Positions 45,591 through 55,305 of a stretch of DNA of 64,000 bases are shown here, in pieces. Every line of letters begins with the position of its first letter. Within the stretch, counting starts at the first letter, position 1. The DNA is from Canna indica (lineage: Eukaryota > Streptophyta > Magnoliopsida > Zingiberales > Cannaceae). Where the stretch lies: positions 10,340,501-10,404,500 of the forward strand of contig CP136892.1 of the NCBI GenBank assembly GCA_034359265.1. The letters are read 5' to 3'. A program made the position numbers and the translations under genes. The notes under the pieces were generated by a model. It made no database searches. It worked only from the letters and a program-made list of their open reading frames with translations, and had not been told where the DNA came from.

Positions 45591-46484
45591 CGAGTTGCTT
45601 AGGAAATTACAATTGCTTTAATACTAACCTATTTTAGCAAAGTAATAATCAAAACAAAAAAAGATACTGCTAATACAGAAGATTTATTTACGTAATTCAG
45701 TGATAAATCAGTCACCTAATCTACGGGGCACTCATCGGACAGATGTCCAATTCACTCTCAATAAGTACAATATAAGTCATCTGGATTTCACACCCGAAAT
45801 CCGACAACCAGTACTACAGTGAATCAGAAATAACAACAACATATTTGCTATTACAAGTAAAATCAACTTGTCTCTCTATGGTATCACAGTCACATAGTTA
45901 TGTCCTCCACATAGCCTCGTGTTGTAGTGAGTTATTCGCCTTATATCCAATCTTCTCCTCGAAGATAAAAAGTTGTTGTGATCTTCTGCACTCGGCAGTC
46001 TGCACTCGGTAGTTCCAACTCCTCTATATGTGGTAACAACGTTTCCGCGTAATGGAGTTGTCGACAATAGATTTCTTCTCTAGTATTTATAGGTGTGGAA
46101 GATTACTGAAAGATCTAAATAAATGCTGACTTCAATCATATTTAATCACTACACTCTTCAATAAAAATCGTCAGCATAACTTAGGCATTTTTACAAAAGA
46201 TCATTTATGTAAATAAGAAATGCCTAAGAAATAAGTGAAGAGAAAACTCTTCGAAACTAAACTGTTCAGGAAAAATAATAATGATTTAAATGTCCAGAAT
46301 CAGTTAAACAAAACCATCATTAAACCAAAAATCTATCAGTCATCAAGACCGTATCAGCCAACCCAACCAAAATTCCCTTTTAAGACTATAAGCAGTTAAG
46401 ACTACGTCTTCACAGTTGAAACCTGAGAATAACTCTGACAAAAATGTTTTTGCCAAATATAGCCAACATTCACATAATCAATAC
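45591..46484 (-). repeat. 3' LTR of the Sirevirus-like element
   Basis: It aligns by eye with 54378-55303 over almost its full length (for example GATAAATCAGTCACCTAATC and GCCAAATATAGCCAACATTC in both). About 36 bases found at the left edge of the 5' LTR are not visible here, where LINE-E coding sequence appears instead. The differences between the two LTRs show that the insertion is not recent. Confidence 0.85.
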
Positions 46485-46490
46485 TAATAA

Positions 46491-46506
46491 TCTCCTCCTT
46501 TGGCTT
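46491..46506 (-). other. Polypurine tract of the Sirevirus-like element
   Basis: Minus-strand AAGCCAAAGGAGGAGA lies just before the start of the 3' LTR. It primes plus-strand DNA synthesis in LTR elements. Confidence 0.75.
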
Positions 46507-46891
46507 ATTTGGTAAAAACTCAATCTGTCATAAATAATGCTATAAAGAGAGCATAATAACATAAGAGTCTTTTTCACAGATGTAACCATATATTCGGTTA
46601 AAATTAAATAATTTTTCAAACTTGAGCCCACACAGAGATTAAGATTGTTCTAGAAAAAGAACCATTACCATCATAGAGTTCATATTCAAGCATCACAGGG
46701 CAATTATAGTATAGTACCAAAAAATCACCACATACCACAACCAACAAACAGATATCATAAATTGGTTCAGACTTTACCTCAGACCACTTTATCTTAACCG
46801 AACCATAACAAGATCAGAACCCATTTATTCAAAACACCACACCACATATCACCCCCTTTTTGGCCGAATAAGCCAAAGGAGAGAAAAGCAA

Positions 46892-47468
46892 TTACTTTGC
46901 ACAGTCTGGATCAGTTGAACCGATGTCTTCTTCAATAGGCCAAGTTGTAGTGCTAGTAGTGAAATATTCAAAAAACTTCTGCTCAATAGTTAATACCTGC
47001 AGATGAAGCTTAGCTAAAGACATTTGCAATTGATGCAAATCATCACGAATTTCTCTCATATCAGTGGTTAAAATTGCATCAGGTCTTATTGCAATCCACT
47101 CATCCCTACAACGTGGTTGTACTGGAAATAAGTCAAAGTGCTTGTTAGTTATAAGAACAGATTCAGAAGAAAATTATTTGCTTCTTTATCCTCCCCCTCA
47201 AAGAAAAATCTCCCCCTCAAAAGATATCTCTTCTTCAGAACTAGGAAAAATAGAAAGTGATGTGAGGGTTACCAATACAATACCTATACCATAGCTTTTT
47301 GTAGTTTTTTCCTTTGGATCTCTTTCTCTGCTTTTGACCATGAGGGGTGGACGGAGATGATCTTCTATCAATGAATGGTGCTGGATTTTGTATGTCGACA
47401 ATTTCAGCAGGATTTGACAACACAATCTCTTTTGCTAAGGAAGCTTCCATCTCTTTCTCTGAGCTCAT
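46892..47468 (-). pseudogene. Third ORF between pol and the 3' LTR of the Sirevirus-like element
   Basis: The start at 47468 reads MSSEKEMEASLAKEIVLSNP, followed by a basic stretch (GQKQRKRSKGKNYKKL). After stops and a frame change near 47200 a second piece reads PRCRDEWIAIRPDAILTTDM. It ends MREIRDDLHQLQMSLAKL and IEEDIGSTDPDCAK at 46892. The last part could form a coiled coil. Sireviruses often carry an extra, env-like ORF at this position. No signal peptide or membrane segment is evident here, so an envelope function is not supported. It may instead be an accessory or captured gene. Confidence 0.6.
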
Positions 47469-47889
47469 TGTTTTACCCTTTTTGTTGCTTTGTAATTGAA
47501 CTTTGGCTTAAATAGATTGTAGAATAAAGGAAGATTGAGATCGTCGATTAAGTTCTCAAGAAATTAAACCGAGTTGCAGCGCATAAAGGACATAAATGAT
47601 GACATATTTGATCACATTCGCATTAAAGTACAATCTCCGTCGAAAAACTCAATGGAGAAGTTACAGTTACACGAGAAATGCCAGCTAAAAAAATTGATTA
47701 TGTGATAGAATACATTTTTGAAAACCAATTTATGCATCATGAACACACTATCCAAGGAAGATTTAGAGATTCTTTAAATATCTCGACACTAGGTCCTTGG
47801 GCAAAAAGTAACTTGACTACGCTGAATTAATGGCCTTTGAGAAGAAAGGCCACGTACGAACTTAAAAGAAGAGTTTCTTACTTACTTTA

Positions 47890-48582
47890 TCAATCATCAT
47901 TTAGAATCCCCATTTAGAGATTCTATTCTCAGTTGCAGTGGATACATGTTGCAACTGCTTCATTTCAATTGGAACCTTGATCTTACATCAAGGAGTTTAG
48001 CATGTGAATGCACAATAGAATCCTTGAAGTTTTGATAGTAGTCATTGTATCACAATAAAATATCTTTTCTTCTTGATTGAAATCATATTCAAGTAACATA
48101 CTCTTCATCCAGATTAACTACATACTGCAACTCTCTGTTGTCAAATATTCTACCTCTACTGAAGAGAGAGAAATAGAATTTTATTTTTTGCTTAACCAGA
48201 CCACAAGATTTATTCCAATATAATAACAACCACTGATGTACTCTTTGTGTCATCAATATTTTCAGCTCAATTTGCATATGAAAATCCAACTAGAAAAGGA
48301 TTACAATCAACAGAATACCAAAGACTAAAATCCAAACTACCTTTAACATTTTTGAGAATTTTCTTAACAACTTGAAGGTGAGACTCCTTTGAATTTGCTT
48401 GATATCTGACACACAATCCAACACTAAAGCATAAGTCAGGTCTGTTAGCTGTCAAATATAATAAGATACCAATTATGCTTCCGTAGAGAGTGGGATCAAC
48501 ACTCTTTTCTTCATCATCCTTGCATAGTTTCTCATGGGTAGAGATAGGAGTTCTAATTGCTTTAGAACTGTCTAGTCTAAAT
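47890..48582 (-). pseudogene. Copia RNase H region, C-terminal to the solo LTR
   Basis: The minus strand reads LDSSKAIRTPISTHEKLCKD, then YGSIIGILLYLTANRPDLCF and KESHLQVVKKILKNVKGSLD (48582-48270), the region joining RT and RNase H in Ty1/copia. After frame changes, the RNase H motif DDTKSTS is seen in diverged form near 48230, with further pieces to about 47900. The preceding codons lie on the other side of the solo LTR, at 50270 and above. Confidence 0.8.
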
Positions 48583-50269
48583 TGTTGGGTGAAATGACAC
48601 ACTAGAGGGGGAGTGAATATTGTGTTATCTAAATCTATTTGCCTAATTTCGGTTTTAATCATTTCTTTGATTACTTAGGCAAATTGTAATTTTACGACTA
48701 AATGCGGAAGCGATAAATGATAAAGCAATTAAAACAAACAAGTATCAATGCAAACACACTGATTTATAGTGGTTCGGCCCCAATGCCTACTCCACTACCT
48801 AAGCAACCCCGCTTAGGATTTCCAAACTTAGCTTTACTAGATTATATCAAATTTCCCTTACAATGAGGACTCACAGGAAAGTCTCCGCTCTCCAACCGAA
48901 GGCACTTCCACACCCAGAAGTATCCCGCCGTCCTATCGAGAGCACTCTCCCACCTCAACCTAAGGGACAACTAGAACTAATCCTAGTAAACTACTTTTAC
49001 AACGGTGGATTTAAGCCTTAACACTAAGGCAACCACCAACTCAATTAAACCTAGGAACCTAGGTTTACACAAGTTCAATTACAATGAAATAAATAACAAA
49101 ATACAATAGTAATTGGAGCAATAAATCAAACAATAGTTACTTAGCTCCAAAACAAACTCCCTAGTCCTCTTGATGCATTGAGATGATGAATCGGTAAATC
49201 TTGAAGGCTAAATCAAGGTGTGTAGATCAAAACTAGGGTTCTTGAAAGGATTGCTCAATGAAGGCTTGTAGAAATGCTAAGGATCACTCTTTTAGGCTTG
49301 GAAGCATTGTTAAAAGGCTTGAAGAAGGATTGGGATGAGTATTTATAACTCCCCAGCTGAAACAGGGCGTCAATGGGTATATTTTTGACCGTTGACGATG
49401 CCCGATCGATCGTCGGTCGACCGACCGATCGACCGCTGGCTTTTTGTGCAATATTCGTGTTGTTCGGTCGACCAAATGAGTCGCGACATCGTCAATCCAC
49501 AATCCGATCGACCGATCGGTCGACCGAAGTAGAGATGTCAGGGTTGTGACTTGCGATCTGCAATCCGGTCGACCGATGCAGCTACTGCCAATTTTTGGCA
49601 ATGTTCGATCGATCGAACTGCCTTCTCCTTTGGTCGGTCGACCAGTCGGTCGACCGAAGTTGGGCAAGGCTGCCTAAAACATAAATGTTATATAAGGATT
49701 ACCCCCCATTTGGATTCAATAAAAATATCTAAAAAATTAAAATCCTTATGAATCAAAATCTAGTTCTTGGGGTCTAGTGCAAATTTTTAGAAAACGAAAA
49801 TTTCCTAACTTCCCGAGTCAAGAATAGGTAGGCTAAAGGCTTTCAAAAAATCCTAAAAAATACATCGTTATCTAGTTTCTACCCAAGGAACAATTACCGC
49901 CATTTTTTATGTCAAGATAATGTCTAGGTGATATAGCCCTCCAAGGAGCTCCCTAGGCTTAGTGATTTCAGGGCTGTTTTCGGGTTTTCATATTTTGTGA
50001 TTCGGGATAGATTTTTGGGGTCATATGCATCATCATGAGGAATTATAATGTAAACTAGATACCCTAGACCTAAACTTTAACTTCTCGACGAATCCGAGCG
50101 CCGACGAGCGTCCTTGCCGATTTCTCTGATTTCTTCGATTTTTCGATCGCAGACGTCGCGCGCTAACCGATATGGAACTTGAAAATAATTCTTCATGAAA
50201 TCATTAGTTCCATGTTTGTTATCATCAAAACCGAGATTAAGACCAAGGTTGAAAAACCTTAAGCCAACA
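48583..50269 (-). repeat. Solo copia LTR, copy 2, inserted in the pol gene
   Basis: On the minus strand it starts TGTTGGCTTAAGG and ends CATTTCACCCAACA, with length 1,687 bp. Flanking 5-bp sequences are ATTTG and ATTTA on the minus strand, a target duplication with one change. Removing it rejoins YAKNLVHKF with RLDSSKAIRTP of the Sirevirus-like pol. It belongs to the same family as LTRs at 39842 and 58874. No internal sequence remains, so it arose by recombination between two LTRs. It contains clusters of GGTCGACC (49395-49665). Confidence 0.9.
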
Positions 50270-50948
50270 CAAATTTGTGAACTAGATTCTTAGCATACTT
50301 ACTTTATGAAATGAATATTCATTTTTCAGATTGCTTGACCTGTAGACTGAGAAAATAGATCATCTCTTCAATCATGCTCATCTCAAATTTGGATTTCATG
50401 TCATCCATAAATTGTTTACCAAGAAATTTAGAAGTTGAACCAAAGACAATATCATCAACATAAATCTGAACAATTACCAATTGAGATTCCCTTTTCTTGA
50501 TAAATAAAGTTTGATCAGTTATTCCTCTTTTATAACCTTTCATGAGCAGAAATTGAGTCAGTCTTTCATACCAAGCTCTAGGTGTCTGCTTGAGACCATA
50601 CAAGGCTTTCTTCAGCCTATACACATGGTCAGGATGAGTAAAATCTTCAAACCATTTTGGTTGTTCAATATAGACCTCCTCATTTAGAATCCTATTCAAA
50701 AAGACTATCTTAACATTCGTTTGAAAAAATTTGAATTTCAAACAACAAGATAGGGCAAGAAGTAACTTGATAGACTCCAATCTTGCAACAGGTGGAATAG
50801 TTTCACCATAATCCAGACATTCAACTTGATTGTAGCCTTTAGCAACAAGTTTGGCCTTGTTTCTTGTGATATTTCCTGTTTCATCAGTCTTGTTTTTGAA
50901 AACCCACTTGGTTCCATTTATATTGACACTTTTAGGTCTTGGAACCAA
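50270..50948 (-). pseudogene. Copia reverse transcriptase
   Basis: This frame of 209 residues starts at 50948 and reads NINGTKWVFKNKTDETGNIT, ARLESIKLLLALSCCLKFKF, VYRLKKALYGLKQTPRAWYE and QLVIVQIYVDDIVFGSTSKF. YVDD is the catalytic motif and is intact. A TGA after VKQSEK and small changes follow before the junction at 50270. It lies between integrase (upstream on the minus strand) and the split RNase H region. The frame is one of the best kept in the window. Confidence 0.92.
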
Positions 50949-50949
50949 T

Positions 50950-52822
50950 TCTCAAACATCATTTCTGACAAATTATTGCAGCTCTTCTTGCATAGTCATG
51001 ATACAGAATTCATCGTTTAGAGCTTCCTTAATATTGTTGGGTTCAACAGTTAAGGTATAGCTAGAGTATCTGATCATGTCTTAATCATTCTTCTTGGACT
51101 GATTTCTAGTCTTGAGTCCTTCATGAACATCATCAATAACATTCTTCAAATGATGATTCTTGAGAGTTCTTACAGACTTCTTAGTAGCGCATTCCTTTTC
51201 TTGATCAGTGTCAGTCTTAGAGTCTATTGTATTGACATTTTCAACAATCTGTTCTGCCGTCTTAGAAGGACTCTGGACAATCTTGTCAACAGTTGTATTT
51301 GCCTCTTCATCAGTAGTTAGATTCTAGTAAATTTGTGAGTCATCAACTTTCACATTTGGTGACTATATAACAGTTTGAGTGCGCTTATTGTAGACTCTAT
51401 AGGCTTTACTATTTGTTGAATATCCAAGGAATATTGCTTCATCACTTTTGTTTTGCATCTTTCCAAAGTATTCCCTATCATTTAGTACATAACACCTACT
51501 ACCAAAGATATGAAAATGTGTAAGGTTAGGTTTCCTAGAAAAGAGTTTTTGTAGTCTTTGGTCTGAGATATGCTCTATTTATAATGTAGCAAGTAGTATT
51601 GATAACTCCAGCCCAAAATCTTTCAGAGATCTTCTTGGAATTTAGCATGACCCGACCCATCTCTTGAATAGTACGATTTTTTCTTTCAACAATACTATTC
51701 TGTTGAGGAGTCTTTGGAGCAGAGAATTCATAAAGAATACCATTATCATCACAGAATTCAGAAAAATATATGTTTTTCAGACTCTCTTCCATGATCACTT
51801 CTTATTCTAATTACTTTAAGAATAGGAAGTTCTTGTTCATTCTGGAGTCTTAGGCATAAGGATTTGAAGTTGCTGAAGGCATTGGACTTTTTTCTTAGAA
51901 ACTCTGTCTAAGTGAATCGTGAGTAATCATCTACACAGACATAGACATTTTTTTTTTTTACCTCCAATGCTTTCAACTTGCATCGACCAACCAAACCCAT
52001 GTGAAGAAGTTCTAGAGGTTTTGAAGTTGCCACCAGTTGCAACTGCTTATGAGATTGTCTTGTCTGCTTTCCTTCTTGGCAGGAGCCACACACCAACTCA
52101 GGTTCTCCAATGAGTTTAGGAATTCCTCTCACAGCTCCAGCACTAACCAGGTTCTTTAGGTCCTAGTAATTTACATGACCTAATTTTTTGTGCCACAAGT
52201 TTATATCAGAGAAAACAACAGAAAGACAAATGGATGAGAAAATAATCCTATAGCAATTGTGTCTAGATCTACTTCCTTCAAGAATATAATCACCATTTTT
52301 ATCAAAGACTTTGCAACTGTCTTTGTTGAATTTGACATCTAGATTCTGGTCACATAATTGACTGATACTCACAAGATTTGCTTTTATACCATCCACTAGC
52401 AAAACATCTTTTAACTTGGGAATTACTGAAACATTTAGAATTCCAACTCCTAAGATATTTTCATGTCTTCTATCTCCAAATGTTACAGTTGCACATTCAT
52501 GTTCCTGAATATTTTTCAGATTTTCTAAACTCCCTATCATATGCTGAGAACAACTATTGTCGAAATACCATGATCTAAGAGAAGAAATAGTCTTTGATTT
52601 AAAAGTAACTTTACAATTAAGTTCAACTTTTCTTACCCAAACTTGTTTGAACTTTTGTTTAGAAGAGTTTCCATGTTCCTTTCTCTTCAGCTTGTGGGCA
52701 AGCTTGAAACAATTTGCAATTATATGTCCTCTACACTTGCAGTAGAAACATATGAGCACTTTTCTTCTCTTCCAAGTAGTGAACCTTTGATGTTTTGAGA
52801 AATCCTTAAAAAAATTCTTCAC
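50950..52822 (-). pseudogene. Copia zinc knuckle, protease and integrase
   Basis: From 52822 the order is a CCHC knuckle (LICFYCKCRGHIIANCFKLA), then the protease with SWYFDNSCSQHMIGS (near 52560), where the usual DSG active site has become DNS, then GAG-pre-integrase (LWHKKLGHVNY). The integrase follows (52132-51535): CGSCQEGKQTRQSHKQL, VCVDDYSRFT and SAPKTPQQNSIVERKNRTIQ, with the terminal Glu of the catalytic triad kept. Stops divide the frames. The region after 51535 links to reverse transcriptase and has no recognised domain. Confidence 0.88.
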
Positions 52823-54301
52823 GGGTAGTTGAAACTAGAGTTTTGACTGTCCCGAACTTATGTATCCAAGCCCAGCATGGTTAGACTTGGATTTTCATGC
52901 ACTCAAAATTTCATTTAGAGTACTAGTGGAATTTATCATTTTGACCTCTTTCTTTACCTTTTCAAGTTTAGAAATCAACCTGGATTCTTTGTTAGATTTC
53001 TCAGCAATCTGACTTTAGCAAGTTTTGACTTCCTCCTCGAGTTTCTTCTTTTGTTCAATGAAAAATTTATTTTGATTTCGAAGGGTCTTGTTGAAAGTTG
53101 TCACTTCAACTCATTTATCAAACATCTCCTGATAGGCCTCTTCACGACTGTCAACAAATTGAATCTTGTTATCCTCATTCTTAGTGTCTGGAATACAACT
53201 GGCCTGAACGATGTTGACAATGCAGGCAGCAAAAGCTCTATAGTTTCCTTGTTCAGATTCTTCTATTTTATCTTCTTCAACATCATCACTCCAGGTGGTT
53301 GTGAAAGACTTCTTGAGATTTCTCTATACATTTGGACATTCAGATATCACATGTCTATATCCTTCACATTCAAAACACTGAACACCCTTGAACTTCTGCT
53401 TAAGATCAGATCTATCAACAGAAGATTGATTTCTTTTATTTTTTCCAAAAGATGAACTTGTTTTGGATATGATAGAACTAGACGGTTGAGACTGCTGTGT
53501 GAACTACACATTCTGATTCTGCTTATTCTTGGCTCTTAGAAATCTTCTGAAATTCTTTGTCATAAGAGCATATGCTACATCCAATTCTTCTTCCGAACAA
53601 TCTTCAGACTTGTTCTTATCTTCAGTAGTATTGAAAGCAAAATTTGTCCTTTTCTCTTTGAGAGAGTACTTCTCAGATAATTCCAACTCATAAGTTTTCA
53701 ATTTTCCCATCAAGGTGTCAAGAGTAATAGAGGACGGATCATGAACTTCTCCTATAGCAGCAGCCTTCATATCAAATTTTATAGGCATGGATCTTAAAAC
53801 TTTTCTTACCATATTTTCTTTAGAGAATGGTTCTCTAAGGTTAGATGCATGGTTCATCAAGTCTTTGATACGCTCATGAAAGTCTTGGATGCTTTCATCT
53901 TCGCCCATTTTCATATTCTTAAATATGGTGTTGAGAATTTCAACTTTTGACTTACGAAGAGTAAAGGATCCTTCATGATTTGTTTCCAAAATCTTTCATG
54001 CTTGATTTGCAAAGGTGCAAGCAGAGATGAGTTTAAACTAAGAGGGATCCACACCACTGAAAATGGCATTAAGAGATTTGTTGTCATAGTTAGCAGCAAC
54101 AACTTCTGCTTTCATATATAGATTCTTTGACTTCTTCTCAGTCCCAAGTGAAGGAGGAGTATAGCGATCTTCTATAGTATTTCAACAATGATCATCTATG
54201 GACTTGATGAATGCTCTCATCCGAGTCTTCCAATAAGCATAGATTATTCCAATAAGAAGTGGAGGAACATTGACATAATTTTTCATTGGCATTCCTTCCA
54301 T
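52823..54301 (-). pseudogene. Copia gag of the Sirevirus-like element
   Basis: The start at 54301 reads MEGMPMKNYVNVPPLLIG, then YAYWKTRMRAFIKSIDDHC. The UBN2-type capsid (53989-53504) reads SIQDFHERIKDLMNHASNLR, VRKVLRSMPIKFDMKAAAIG and EKYSLKEKRTNFAF. A CCHC knuckle GVQCFECEGYRHVISECP lies at 53393-53335. A coiled-coil-like segment (EEEVKTC..IAEKSNKESRLISKLE, near 53000) precedes the pol part. Stops near 54180, 54050 and others interrupt it. The order knuckle, acidic WSDD-type stretch, coiled coil is typical of Sirevirus gag. Confidence 0.85.
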
Positions 54302-54362
54302 CTGGAGCCCGAAAGATAAGAGACACACCAAGAATCTTGTGTAGGTAAAGGTTAGCACAACC

Positions 54363-54374
54363 GCTCTGATACCA
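54363..54374 (-). other. Primer-binding site of the Sirevirus-like element
   Basis: The minus strand reads TGGTATCAGAGC, a perfect match to the 3' end of initiator methionine tRNA. It lies next to the 5' LTR. Confidence 0.92.
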
Positions 54375-54377
54375 AAT

Positions 54378-55303
54378 GATAATGTATATAGGTCTCTTAG
54401 AAAATTTCTGTAAAGGACAGTTGCTTAGGAAGTTGCAACTGCTTTGATATTAGCTTATTTTAGCAAAGTAAGAATCAAAACAAAAAAAGACAATGCTAAC
54501 ACAATAGATTTATTTACGCGGTTCAGTGATAAATCAGTCACCTAATCTTCGGGGCACTCAACGAACAAATGCTTAATTCACTCTCTATAAGTACAATATA
54601 AGTCCTCTAGATTTCACACTCGAAGTCCGACTACTAGTACTACAGTGAATCAAAAATAACAAAAACATATTTACTATTACAAGTAAAACCAACTTGCCTC
54701 TCTATGGCATCACAGTCACAGAGTTTTATCCTCCACACAACCTCGTGTTGTAGTGAGCTATCCGCCTGATATCCAATCTTCTCCTCGAAGATAAAAGGTT
54801 GTTGTCTCTTCTGCACTCGGCAGTCTGCACTCAATAGTTCCAACTCCTCTATATGTGGTAACAACGTTTCCGCGCAATGGAGTTGTCGATAATAGATTTC
54901 TTCTCCAGTATTTATAAGTATCACTGGAAGATCTAAATAAATGTTGACTTCAATCATATTTAATCACCACCCTCTTCAATAGAAATCGTCATCATAACTT
55001 AGGCGTTGTTACAAAAGATCATTTATGTAAATAATAAACGCCTAAGAAATAAGTGAAGAGAAAACTCTTCGAAACTAAACTGTTCAGGAAAAATAATGTT
55101 GATTTAAATGTCCAGAATTAGTTAAACAAAATCATCATTAAACCAGAAGTCTATCAGTCATCAAGATCGTATCATCTAGCCCAACCAAAATTCCTTTTTA
55201 AGAATATAAGCAGTTAAGACCGAGTCTTCACAATTGAAACCTAAGAATAACTCTGGAAAAAATGTTTTTGCCAAATATAGCCAACATTCACATAATTAAT
55301 ACA
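54378..55303 (-). repeat. 5' LTR of the Sirevirus-like element
   Basis: On the plus strand it starts at TG near 54378 or 54383 and ends in ATACA at 55303, so on the minus strand it starts TGTATTAATTATG. Matches to the 3' LTR cover almost all of it. Frames inside it (for example 54640-54957) are not genes. Confidence 0.85.
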
Positions 55304-55305
55304 AA

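Larger units (their letters stand above)
45591..55303 (-). mobile_element. Sirevirus-like Ty1/copia retrotransposon, nested in LINE-E
   Basis: Both LTRs are present: 5' LTR 54378-55303 and 3' LTR about 45591-46484, read on the minus strand. The primer-binding site lies at 54363-54374 and the polypurine tract at 46491-46506. The order gag, protease, integrase, reverse transcriptase, RNase H is that of Ty1/copia. The gag with its ECEGY-type knuckle and an extra ORF before the 3' LTR point to the Sirevirus group. CAAGT at 45586-45590 and 55306-55310 may be the target duplication. A solo LTR of another copia family splits the pol gene (48583-50269). Without that insert the element is about 8.0 kb. 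Many stops make it inactive. Confidence 0.9.

Noticed and set aside
54640..54957. 105-codon minus-strand frame in the 5' LTR
   Set aside because: The frame is not kept in the 3' LTR beyond a short piece, and LTRs of this group do not encode proteins there.
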